The notes beneath the pieces were generated by a model, which saw only the letters and a list, made by a program, of their open reading frames with translations, had not been told where the DNA came from and ran no database searches. This document shows, one piece after another, positions 17,195 through 24,824 of a DNA stretch of 64,000 nt; within the stretch, counting starts at the first letter, position 1, and every line of letters begins with the position of its first letter. The stretch is from Agathobaculum sp. Marseille-P7918 (GTDB lineage: Bacteria; Bacillota; Clostridia; Oscillospirales; Butyricicoccaceae), in NCBI RefSeq assembly GCF_900625105.1, contig NZ_UYYD01000002.1, positions 372,001 to 436,000 on the forward strand, given 5' to 3'. Both the position numbers and the translations under genes were made by a program.

Positions 17195-18712
17195 ATGAAC
17201 AACATTCTGGAACTTTTAGAGCATACCACCGCCGTGCGGCCGGATAAAACCGCCGTCATCGACGAAAACGGCATCGACCGCTTTGAGACCCTGCTTTTCC
17301 GCAGCCGCTGCTGCGGCACGGCACTGGCCGCACATCTCTCCCCCACCACCCCGGTCCCGGTGCTGCTGGAAAAGGGCCGCGAAGCCCTGTATGCCTTTTT
17401 CGGTGCGGCGTACGCCGGCTGCTTTTATGTTCCGCTCTCGCCCGCGCTGCCGCAGCCACGGCTGGCACAAATCCTTTCAGTGCTCAACGCCCCTTGTCTC
17501 GTGACCGATCACGAACACGCAGCACTGGCCGCACAGCTGCCCGGCGTGGGACGCGTCCTGCTGGTCGAAGAGCTGCTGCAAACGCAGCCCGACGACGCGC
17601 TGTTGGCGCGTATCCGCAAAAACGCGATCGACGGCGACCCTCTGTACTGCAATTTCACCTCCGGCTCGACCGGCACGCCCAAGGGCGTGGTCGTCAGCCA
17701 CCGCTCCGTGCTGGATTTCATCCCTCCCTTCACCGAACTGTTCCGGATCGGTCCGGACGATATCATCGGCAATCAGGCGCCGCTTGATTTCGACGTTTCG
17801 GTCAAGGACATTTATTCCGCTATGCACACCGGTGCGACCCTCGTCCTGCTGCCGCGGCGGCTGTTCTCCCAGCCGTCCGCGCTGATGGACGCTCTGTGTA
17901 CGTACCGTGTCACCACGCTCATCTGGGCTGTTTCCGCGCTGTGCCTGGTGTCCTCCTTCCACGGTCTGGACTACCGCACGCCGGAAACGGTGAACAAGGT
18001 GCTGTTCAGCGGCGAAGTGATGCCGCCCAAGCACCTGAAAAGCTGGATGGAGCATTTGCCGCACGCGGATTTCGTCAACCTGTACGGCCCCACCGAGATC
18101 ACGTGCAACTGCACGTACCATAGGATAGAGAGTGGTCGGGATTATACAGCGGGCATCCCGCTCGGGACAGCGTTCCCGAACGAGCGGGTCTTCCTGCTGG
18201 ACGCGGTGGGACAGGAAATCCATCAGCCCGATCAGGAAGGCGAAATCTGTGTCAGCGGCGCCGCGCTCGCGCTCGGCTATTACAACAACCCCGAGCAGAC
18301 CCGCGCCGTATTCACCCAACACCCCGGCAACTCCCGCTATTTACAGCCGGTCTACCGCACGGGCGACCTCGGGCGCTGGAATGCCCGCGGCGAGCTGTGC
18401 TTCCTCGGCCGGAAGGATTTTCAGATCAAGCACATGGGCCACCGCATCGAGCTGGAAGAGATCGAGCGCGCGGTGCAGGAGGTCGAAGGCGTCAGCCGGT
18501 GCTGCTGCGTCTATGACGCGAACAAGGAACGGCTGCACGGTTTTTACACCGGCACGGCGGACAAGGCTGCGGTGCGCACCGCGCTCATGCAGCGGCTGCC
18601 CGTCTTTATGCTGCCGCGCACCCTCGAGCGGCTGGACAGCCTGCCGCTGACCGAAAACGGCAAAACCAACCGCAAGCTTCTGCTTGCACTGGCAAGAAAG
18701 GAGATCGTATGA
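17195..18712 (+). CDS. dltA: DltA-type amino acid--carrier protein ligase
   Basis: Adenylates an amino acid, D-alanine in the canonical enzyme, and loads it onto the phosphopantetheine arm of the DltC carrier. At 505 aa it matches DltA length. It has the adenylation core motif TSGSTGTPKGV near residue 155, NLYGPTE near residue 297, YRTGDLG near 389, the DltA-type FQIKHMGHRIELEEIE near 410, and the C-terminal catalytic Lys in ENGKTNRK. The substrate is not proven by these motifs. It is first in a five-gene set (ligase, PLP enzyme, carrier, MBOAT, SGNH). Its stop overlaps the next start (ATGA). Confidence 0.88.
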   Translation: MNNILELLEHTTAVRPDKTAVIDENGIDRFETLLFRSRCCGTALAAHLSPTTPVPVLLEKGREALYAFFGAAYAGCFYVPLSPALPQPRLAQILSVLNAPCLVTDHEHAALAAQLPGVGRVLLVEELLQTQPDDALLARIRKNAIDGDPLYCNFTSGSTGTPKGVVVSHRSVLDFIPPFTELFRIGPDDIIGNQAPLDFDVSVKDIYSAMHTGATLVLLPRRLFSQPSALMDALCTYRVTTLIWAVSALCLVSSFHGLDYRTPETVNKVLFSGEVMPPKHLKSWMEHLPHADFVNLYGPTEITCNCTYHRIESGRDYTAGIPLGTAFPNERVFLLDAVGQEIHQPDQEGEICVSGAALALGYYNNPEQTRAVFTQHPGNSRYLQPVYRTGDLGRWNARGELCFLGRKDFQIKHMGHRIELEEIERAVQEVEGVSRCCCVYDANKERLHGFYTGTADKAAVRTALMQRLPVFMLPRTLERLDSLPLTENGKTNRKLLLALARKEIV

Positions 18713-20034
18713 CCGAACAGCAAATGGAAACCCTGACCGCACAATACGGCTCGCCGCTGTATGTGTTCGATGTGCAGGTCCTGCGGCAGCGCATCGCGTT
18801 TTTGCGGCGCAATCTGCCGTACGGCGTCGGCCTGTGCTATGCCATCAAGGCCAATCCCTTTCTGCTGCGCGAGCTGTGCGGACAGGTGGAGCGTTTTGAA
18901 GTCTGCTCGCCCGGCGAGGCCGCAATCTGCCGCCGTTTGCAGATCCCGGCCGGGCAGCAGGTGATCTCGGGCGTCTATAAGACCCCGGCGGACATCGAGC
19001 GCATGATCGCGCAGAAAAACGGTCCGCGCCTGTTCACCGTGGAATCCCTGCGTCAGTTTGCGCTGCTCAGCCGACTGGCCGCGCGCTACCGCGTGACCAT
19101 CCATGTGCTGCTGCGCCTGACCAGCGGCAGCCAGTTCGGTCTGGAGCAGGAGGAGATCATCCAGATCATCCGCGGCCGCGCCGACCATCCCAACATCAAC
19201 ATCCGCGGCCTGCAATACTTTTCCGGCACGCAGAAGGCATCGCTCAAGCGCTTGCAGCGCGAACTGACCGCGCTGGACGATTTCGCCGTTTCGCTCGAGG
19301 AAAAACTGGGCTTTCCCGTGCACGAACTGGAGTTCGGCCCGGGCTTCCCGGTGCAGTATTTCTCGCCCGACAGCTTTGACGAAACCGAATTTCTCGCAGG
19401 TTTTTCCGCGATGCTCAAAAACCTGCGCTGCAAGGGGCATGTGACGCTCGAACTCGGGCGCAGCATCGCCGCCAGCTGCGGCACCTATCTGACCCGCGTG
19501 GTCGATGTCAAACGCAACAAAGGGCAGAATTACGCCATTCTCGACGGCGGCATCCACCATCTGGTGTATTACGGCCAGCACATGGCCATGCAGCTGCCGC
19601 CCCATCAGATGTACCCGCCCCGCACGGGCGAGACGCAGCCGTGGAACCTGTGCGGCTCGCTGTGCACCGTCAACGACATTCTGGTCAAGCAGCTGCCCGT
19701 GGCCGACCTCAAATGCGGCGACCTATTCGCCTTTTTGCAGACCGGCGCCTACTGCATGACCGAAGGCATCTCGCTTTTCCTCAGCCGCGCGCTGCCGCGC
19801 ATCGTGCTGCTGCAACAGGACGGCCGTCCGCTGCTGGTGCGCGACGCGCTGCCCACCGATGAAATCAACTCACCCAACTATGAAAGGACGGACAATTATG
19901 GAACAACTGCTTGCTATTCTGGAGGAACTTCAGCCCGGCGTGGATTACGCCACCTGCCGCAATCTGATCGATGCGCACTATCTGGACTCGCTGACCATTC
20001 TCGCGCTGGTCGCCGAGCTGGAAGACGCGTTTGA
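18709..20034 (+). CDS. PLP-dependent fold-III decarboxylase-like enzyme in the dlt-like operon
   Basis: Resembles the diaminopimelate/ornithine decarboxylase family. The alanine-racemase-like TIM barrel begins PLYVFDV, K47 in YAIKANP should bind PLP, and FGPGFPV and the C-terminal beta domain follow. C319 in GSLCTVND corresponds to the catalytic Cys of CESxD in DAP decarboxylase, but the Glu is Thr here; GAYCMTEG matches the usual GAY motif. Substrate unknown; decarboxylation or racemisation of an amino acid is possible. The frame overlaps the carrier gene by 137 bp, and its last ~50 residues look non-homologous and Arg-rich. A one-base shift near 19870 would end it at TGA 19880, where such a gene would be expected to stop. 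Confidence 0.8.
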   Translation: MTEQQMETLTAQYGSPLYVFDVQVLRQRIAFLRRNLPYGVGLCYAIKANPFLLRELCGQVERFEVCSPGEAAICRRLQIPAGQQVISGVYKTPADIERMIAQKNGPRLFTVESLRQFALLSRLAARYRVTIHVLLRLTSGSQFGLEQEEIIQIIRGRADHPNINIRGLQYFSGTQKASLKRLQRELTALDDFAVSLEEKLGFPVHELEFGPGFPVQYFSPDSFDETEFLAGFSAMLKNLRCKGHVTLELGRSIAASCGTYLTRVVDVKRNKGQNYAILDGGIHHLVYYGQHMAMQLPPHQMYPPRTGETQPWNLCGSLCTVNDILVKQLPVADLKCGDLFAFLQTGAYCMTEGISLFLSRALPRIVLLQQDGRPLLVRDALPTDEINSPNYERTDNYGTTACYSGGTSARRGLRHLPQSDRCALSGLADHSRAGRRAGRRV

Positions 20035-20128
20035 CATCACCATCCCGACCGTTGAGATCATTCCGGCCAACTTCAATTCCGCCGAGGATATGTGGGCCAT
20101 GATCGTCCGTTTACAGGAGGAAGGCTAA
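19898..20128 (+). CDS. dltC: DltC-like carrier protein
   Basis: 76-aa acidic acyl-carrier-type protein that would hold the activated amino acid on a 4'-phosphopantetheine arm. The attachment Ser is S31 in YLDSLTIL, and the following helix VAELEDAFDI is typical of DltC. GAAAGGACGG precedes ATG 19898. The longer in-frame start at 19859 adds residues with no family resemblance. It is followed after 3 bp by the MBOAT gene. Confidence 0.9.
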   Translation: MEQLLAILEELQPGVDYATCRNLIDAHYLDSLTILALVAELEDAFDITIPTVEIIPANFNSAEDMWAMIVRLQEEG

Positions 20129-20131
20129 TCC

Positions 20132-21724
20132 ATGACATCCTACTGCTCGCTGCTGTATCTGGCCGTTTTTCTGCCGGCGGCGGTGCTCGCTTACAAGTTC
20201 CTGCCCCAGCGCCTGCGCTGGGCGGCGCTTCTGGCAGCAAGTTATATCTTTTTCTGGTCGGTCAGCGGCAAGCTGTTGGTGTTTTTGCTGTTTTCCACTG
20301 TTTCCATTCACCATTTCGGCCTTTGGCTGACCGCCGAACAGCAGGACCGTGACCAGCGGCTGATCGCCGCTGCGCCGGCCGAACGCAAAGCGATCCGCAA
20401 GCGTTTCACCACGCGGCAGCGGCGCATTCTGGCGCTGGCCGTGCTGGTGCACGTCGGCACCCTGCTGACGCTCAAATACGCGGTCTTTTTCAGCACGAAC
20501 CTGAACACGCTGCTGCATTCGCTTCGTCTTCCGGTTTCGCTGCCCGTTCCCTCGTTTTTACTGCCCATCGGCATCTCGTTTTACACTTTGCAGGCCCTTT
20601 CCTATCTGCTCGATGTCTACCGCGGCACGATCCGCGCCGACCGCAATCTGGCGCGCCTCGCACTCTTCCTCGGCTTTTTCCCGCAGATCATGGAAGGGCC
20701 GATCTGCCGCTATGGGCAGACCGCGCAGCAGCTGTGGGAAGGCCGCCCGGTCACCTGGCAGGGCCTGACCTTCGGCATGCAGCGCATCCTGTTCGGCCTG
20801 ATTAAGAAAATCGTCATCGCCGACCGACTCAACCTGCTCATCAAAACCGTTTTCAACGATTACACCACCTACAACGGCGGCGTGATCGCACTGGCCATGG
20901 TGTGCTACACCTGCCAGCTTTACATGGACTTCTCCGGCACGATGGATGTGGTCATCGGCAGTGCCGAAATGTTCGGCGTGCGCATGCCTGAAAACTTCCG
21001 TCAGCCGTTTTTCTCCCGCAGCATTTCCGAGTTCTGGATGCGCTGGCACATCACGCTGGGCACCTGGTTTAAGGACTATGTGTTCTACCCGCTTTCCATG
21101 TCCGGCCCGCTGAAAAAGCTGACCGGCGCGGCGCGTCCCCGCTTGGGCAACCACTACGGTCCGCTGGTCTCCGGCTCGATCGCGCTGGGCGTGGTCTGGC
21201 TGTTCAACGGCCTGTGGCACGGCGCGGGCTGGCACTACATCTTTTTCGGCCTGTACCACTTCGCGCTCATCCTGACGGGCAACCTGATCGACCCGCTGGC
21301 GCAGCGCGTGACCAAGTTCCTGCACATCGACCGCAGCTGCATGCCCTACCGCATCTTCCAGATCGTGCGCACCGCGCTGCTGGTGTGCGTGGGCGAGCTG
21401 TTCTTCCGCGCCAACGGCCTGCGCGCGGGTCTGGCGATGTTCCGCACGATGGTGACGGATTTCTCGCTGAGCTCCTTCCTCGACCGCAGCTTCCTGTCGC
21501 TCGGCATGGATAAGATGGACTTTGCGATCGTTTTGATCGCGGTCGGCATTGTGCTGCTGGTCGGCATCCTGCGCGAGCGCGGCGTGCCGCTGCGCGAGTC
21601 GATCGCGCGCCGCCCACTTGCCTTGCGCTGGTCGATTTATTACGCTGCTTTCTTCTTTCTCGTCATTTTCGGCGCATACGGCGTCGGCTATGTGCCGGTC
21701 GATCCGATTTACGCCGCATTTTAA
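20132..21724 (+). CDS. dltB: MBOAT family O-acyltransferase (DltB-like)
   Basis: 530-aa membrane-bound O-acyltransferase with about eleven spans. In the Dlt pathway DltB moves the carrier-bound D-alanine across the membrane toward teichoic acid. The catalytic His is H363 in LFNGLWHGAGWHY. Other family markers are PIGISFYTLQALSYLLDVYRG and MDFSGTMDVVIGSAEMFG. GGAGGAAGG precedes the ATG. MBOAT proteins of this group also acetylate polysaccharides. The ligase and carrier genes beside it favour aminoacylation. Confidence 0.88.
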   Translation: MTSYCSLLYLAVFLPAAVLAYKFLPQRLRWAALLAASYIFFWSVSGKLLVFLLFSTVSIHHFGLWLTAEQQDRDQRLIAAAPAERKAIRKRFTTRQRRILALAVLVHVGTLLTLKYAVFFSTNLNTLLHSLRLPVSLPVPSFLLPIGISFYTLQALSYLLDVYRGTIRADRNLARLALFLGFFPQIMEGPICRYGQTAQQLWEGRPVTWQGLTFGMQRILFGLIKKIVIADRLNLLIKTVFNDYTTYNGGVIALAMVCYTCQLYMDFSGTMDVVIGSAEMFGVRMPENFRQPFFSRSISEFWMRWHITLGTWFKDYVFYPLSMSGPLKKLTGAARPRLGNHYGPLVSGSIALGVVWLFNGLWHGAGWHYIFFGLYHFALILTGNLIDPLAQRVTKFLHIDRSCMPYRIFQIVRTALLVCVGELFFRANGLRAGLAMFRTMVTDFSLSSFLDRSFLSLGMDKMDFAIVLIAVGIVLLVGILRERGVPLRESIARRPLALRWSIYYAAFFFLVIFGAYGVGYVPVDPIYAAF

Positions 21725-21739
21725 GGAGGTGTGTCCCAT

Positions 21740-22699
21740 TTGAAAACCCGTTTTGCGCCCTTGATCAAAGGGGCCTGCTTTCTCGCGCTGCTGTGCGCGC
21801 TGATGGTGGCCGCCTCCTATCTGTTCATGCCCAAAAACAACCACAAGGCCTTCGGCGTGAGCGACGCCGAAATGCTGGCCAGCGGTATTCTGGGCGAAAA
21901 GGAGGACTCGATCGACGTGCTGGTCGTGGGCGACAGCGAGGCATACAGCTCGATCTCGCCCATGCAGATCTGGGAGGAGCGCGGCTTCCGCTCCTACCTG
22001 TGCAGCACGCCCGCACAGCCGCTCTATGACTCCTACCGCTTTCTGCGGCAGGCGCTCGAGCGGCAGAGCCCCAAAGTTGTCATACTGGAGACCAACGCGA
22101 TCTTCCGGCCGTACAAACTCAACGACTATCTGCTCTCCCGCGCGAAAAACCTGTTTTCCGTGCTGCGCTACCACGACCGCTGGAAGGCGCTCAAGGTCAA
22201 CGACTTCGGCCGTCCGGTCGAATACACCTGGACGGACGACCTCAAGGGCTTCCGCTATAACCCGGCGGTGGCCGCGGCCAGCACGCAGAACTACATGCTG
22301 CCGTCCGAGGCATCCGCGCCCATCCCGACGCTCAACGAAGCCTGTCTGGAGGACATGATCGCGCTGTGCCAGGAAAACAACGCCGAGCTGCTGCTGGTCA
22401 GCACGCCGAGCACGATCAACTGGAACAACGCGCGGCACAACAGCATCGCGGCCTTCGCCAAGGAGAACAACCTGACCTATCTGGACCTCAACACCATGAC
22501 CAAGGAAGTGCCCATCGACTGGGCGCGCGACACGCGCGACCGCGGCGACCATCTCAACTACGCCGGCGCGGTCAAGGTGTCCTCTTTCCTGGGCAAGTAC
22601 TTGCAGGATACCTATGGTCTGGCCGACCAGCGCGACGCAGCGCACGACAACAGCTGGAACGACGCGCTGGGACGCTATCGCAACATTGTTCGCGGATAA
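21740..22699 (+). CDS. SGNH-type envelope protein, DltD-like partner of the MBOAT
   Basis: 319-aa protein with one N-terminal membrane span (about residues 10-30) and an extracytoplasmic SGNH-hydrolase-like domain. The nucleophile motif is GDSEAYSS (Ser near residue 66) and the C-terminal catalytic pair lies in DRGDHLNYAG. This is the fold of DltD and AlgJ/AlgX-type proteins that work with MBOAT enzymes outside the membrane. Start: AAGGAGGT directly abuts GTG 21731, so TTG 21740, nine bases further on, is preferred. It is the last gene of the operon. Confidence 0.82.
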   Translation: MKTRFAPLIKGACFLALLCALMVAASYLFMPKNNHKAFGVSDAEMLASGILGEKEDSIDVLVVGDSEAYSSISPMQIWEERGFRSYLCSTPAQPLYDSYRFLRQALERQSPKVVILETNAIFRPYKLNDYLLSRAKNLFSVLRYHDRWKALKVNDFGRPVEYTWTDDLKGFRYNPAVAAASTQNYMLPSEASAPIPTLNEACLEDMIALCQENNAELLLVSTPSTINWNNARHNSIAAFAKENNLTYLDLNTMTKEVPIDWARDTRDRGDHLNYAGAVKVSSFLGKYLQDTYGLADQRDAAHDNSWNDALGRYRNIVRG

Positions 22700-22714
22700 T
22701 CTCCCTCCATACCG

Positions 22715-22762
22715 AAATGAGGCTGTACCCAGAAATGGGTACAGCCTCATTTGCGTCTTTTC
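22715..22762. terminator. Terminator of the dlt-like operon
   Basis: A perfect 16-bp stem (AAATGAGGCTGTACCC pairing with its complement) with a 6-base loop ends the plus-strand operon. A T-rich tail follows, and the minus-strand EFR1 gene ends at 22763, so it may serve both. Confidence 0.9.
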
Positions 22763-23524
22763 TTATAAGTACAGCTCGTTTTCCGGCCGTTTTTCCATAA
22801 ACGGCGCAAGCTTTTGCCCCAGCATCCCCTGCACCTGCGCGGGCAGGGCGCGTGCCTGCGCCGGGCAGACCGCTACGCACCGCATGCAGGTGATGCACCG
22901 CGCTTCGTCGGTCTGACGCGGATCTGCCGGGTCGATCGCCTGCGCGGGGCAGCTTTTGGCGCACGTTCCGCAGCCCGTGCAGGCGTCGTTCGCCGCCGGG
23001 GTGACCGGCATGCCCGCCCAGTCGCGATAGGGCCGGTTGCCTGGCGTCTGCGGCGCGCTTTTCTCGCCCCTGCCGAGCTTTTCCGCAATGCGCGCGCCGA
23101 ACGCGGCCAGCTGTGCCTCGTCCTGTGCGTCCGGCCGCCCGGCCGCGAGCTTGCGCACGATCGAATGCTCGGCCAGCAGCGCGGCTGCTGCCGCAACTGC
23201 AAAGCCCTGCGCCTCCAGCAGGTCGTCCAACTCGACCAGCGCGTCCTCATAGGCGCGGCCGCCATACACTGCCGCAGATACCGCGCGTGCCCCGCCGCCG
23301 GTCAGCCGGCGCAGCCGTTCGGTCATCAGCGCGGGCAGCCGCCCGCCGTACACCGGCCCGGCCACCAGCACCACGTCCTGCGGTCCAAAGCTTTTCTCCT
23401 GCACCTGCGGCAGCGTCAGGTCAATCTCCTCCACCTGTTTGGCGATGCCGCCGGCCAGCAGCAGCGCGGCGCGGCGCGTGCCGCCCGTCGGGCTGAAATG
23501 GATGGCAATGATCCTCTCGAGCAT
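22763..23524 (-). CDS. EFR1 family ferredoxin (flavodoxin-fold + 2[4Fe-4S])
   Basis: 253-aa soluble electron-transfer protein. The N-terminal ~160 residues form a flavodoxin-like domain with the phosphate-loop motif SPTGGTRR and VAGPVYGGR. The C-terminal part has two [4Fe-4S] motifs: CTGCGTCAKSCP near residue 185 and CITCMRCVAVCP near 214. This fusion is common in anaerobic Firmicutes. Redox partners are unknown. Transcribed alone. Confidence 0.9.
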   Translation of the reverse strand: MLERIIAIHFSPTGGTRRAALLLAGGIAKQVEEIDLTLPQVQEKSFGPQDVVLVAGPVYGGRLPALMTERLRRLTGGGARAVSAAVYGGRAYEDALVELDDLLEAQGFAVAAAAALLAEHSIVRKLAAGRPDAQDEAQLAAFGARIAEKLGRGEKSAPQTPGNRPYRDWAGMPVTPAANDACTGCGTCAKSCPAQAIDPADPRQTDEARCITCMRCVAVCPAQARALPAQVQGMLGQKLAPFMEKRPENELYL

Positions 23525-23559
23525 GTCGATCCTTCCTTTTCTGTTGATTTGGAACCCTT

Positions 23560-23588
23560 ATTATACCACAGCATGCAGCACCTGTCAG
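23560..23588 (-). promoter_or_regulatory. Promoter of the EFR1 ferredoxin gene
   Basis: On the minus strand, CTGACA (23588-23583) and TATAAT (23565-23560) with a 17-bp spacer. Confidence 0.75.
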
Positions 23589-23625
23589 CCATCCGGCCGA
23601 TATCTTCGCCAAAAACCGTCCGGAT

Positions 23626-23654
23626 TTGACTTTATCCGCGCCGTGCTCTATAAT
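23626..23654 (+). promoter_or_regulatory. Promoter of the zinc alcohol dehydrogenase gene
   Basis: TTGACT (23626-23631) and TATAAT (23649-23654) with a 17-bp spacer, almost consensus, 28 bp before the start codon. Confidence 0.85.
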
Positions 23655-23682
23655 AAATGCAATCGGAAAGGGGCGGAAGATC

Positions 23683-24717
23683 ATGCTTGCATACACCTAT
23701 GTAGAACCGGGGCACTTTGCCCTGCGCGAAAAGCCCAAGCCGGTTCTGCGCGATGTGCGCGACGCCATCGTCCGCGTCACCTTGTCCAGCATCTGCACCA
23801 GCGACCTGCATATCAAGCACGGGTCGGTGCCGCGCGCCGTCCCCGGCATCACGGTCGGGCACGAAATGGTCGGCGTGGTCGAGCAGGTGGGCGAAGCCGT
23901 GCAGACCGTCAAGCCCGGCGACCGGGTGACGGTCAACGTCGAGACCTTCTGCGGGCACTGCTTTTTCTGCCAGAACGGCTTTGTCAACAACTGCGAGGAC
24001 CCGAACGGCGGCTGGGCGCTTGGCTGCCGCATCGACGGCGGGCAGGCGGAATATGTCCGCGTGCCCTATGCCGATCAGGGGCTCAACCGCATCCCCGACG
24101 GCGTTTCCGACCGGCAGGCGCTGTTCACCGGCGATATCCTCGCGACCGGCTATTGGGCGGCCCGCATTTCGGACATCCGGCCGACCGACACCGTGTTCCT
24201 CATCGGCGCGGGGCCGACCGGTATCTGCACGCTGCTGTGCACCCTGCTGCACCGGCCGCGCCGCGTCATCGTATGCGAAAGCGATCCCGCGCGGCGGCGT
24301 TTCGTGCAGGAGCACTATCCGGACGTGCTGACCGTCTCGCCCGCGCATGCGCTCGAGTTTGTGCGGCACAACAGCGGCCACGGCGGCGCGGATGTCGTGC
24401 TCGAGGTCGCGGGCACGGAAGACAGTTTCCGGCTGGCGTGGGAGTGCGCGCGTCCCAACGCGACCGTCACGATCGTGGCGCTGTATGAGCAGCCGCAGAT
24501 TCTGCCGCTGCCCGACATGTACGGCAAAAACCTGACCTTCAAGACCGGCGGCGTGGACGGCTGCGACTGCGCCGAAATCCTGCGGCTGATCGCCGCGGGC
24601 GAGCTGGACACCACCCCGCTGATCACGCACATTTTCCCGCTCAGCGAGATCGACGCCGCTTATGCGCTGTTCGAGGGCAAACGGGATAACGTGTTCAAAG
24701 TCGCCATCACCATTTGA
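23683..24717 (+). CDS. Zinc-dependent alcohol dehydrogenase (MDR superfamily)
   Basis: 344-aa NAD(P)-dependent medium-chain dehydrogenase. The catalytic zinc site is supplied by CTSDLH near residue 38 and GHEMVG near 60. A structural zinc lobe is visible as C-x2-C-x2-C-x7-C in CGHCFFCQNGFVNNC near residue 90. The Rossmann loop is GAGPTGI. Alcohol, polyol or threonine substrates are all possible. ATG 23683 carries the GGGGCGGAAG ribosome binding site, and an upstream TTG overlaps the promoter. Monocistronic, with its own terminator. Confidence 0.88.
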   Translation: MLAYTYVEPGHFALREKPKPVLRDVRDAIVRVTLSSICTSDLHIKHGSVPRAVPGITVGHEMVGVVEQVGEAVQTVKPGDRVTVNVETFCGHCFFCQNGFVNNCEDPNGGWALGCRIDGGQAEYVRVPYADQGLNRIPDGVSDRQALFTGDILATGYWAARISDIRPTDTVFLIGAGPTGICTLLCTLLHRPRRVIVCESDPARRRFVQEHYPDVLTVSPAHALEFVRHNSGHGGADVVLEVAGTEDSFRLAWECARPNATVTIVALYEQPQILPLPDMYGKNLTFKTGGVDGCDCAEILRLIAAGELDTTPLITHIFPLSEIDAAYALFEGKRDNVFKVAITI

Positions 24718-24748
24718 ACAAACGCGCCGCAAGGCGCCATAGAATAGT

Positions 24749-24777
24749 AAAACAGGCCGCTTTTGCGGCCTGTTTTT
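24749..24777 (+). terminator. Terminator after the alcohol dehydrogenase gene
   Basis: The stem AAAACAGGCCGC / GCGGCCTGTTTT around loop TTTT runs into a T tail. Confidence 0.92.
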
Positions 24778-24781
24778 CATC

Positions 24782-24809
24782 AAAAAAGCCCGGCTAAGCC
24801 GGGCTTTTT
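24782..24809 (-). terminator. Terminator of the glycogen cluster
   Basis: The perfect stem AAAGCCCGGC / GCCGGGCTTT with loop TAA has A and T runs on either side. It lies 16 bp past the glgP stop on the minus strand and back-to-back with the dehydrogenase terminator. Confidence 0.92.
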
Positions 24810-24824
24810 CCATGCCAAAAGGGT

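Noticed and set aside
19859-19897. Upstream in-frame ATGs for the carrier gene (19859, 19880)
   Set aside because: The ATG at 19898 has the ribosome binding site, and the carrier domain begins there.
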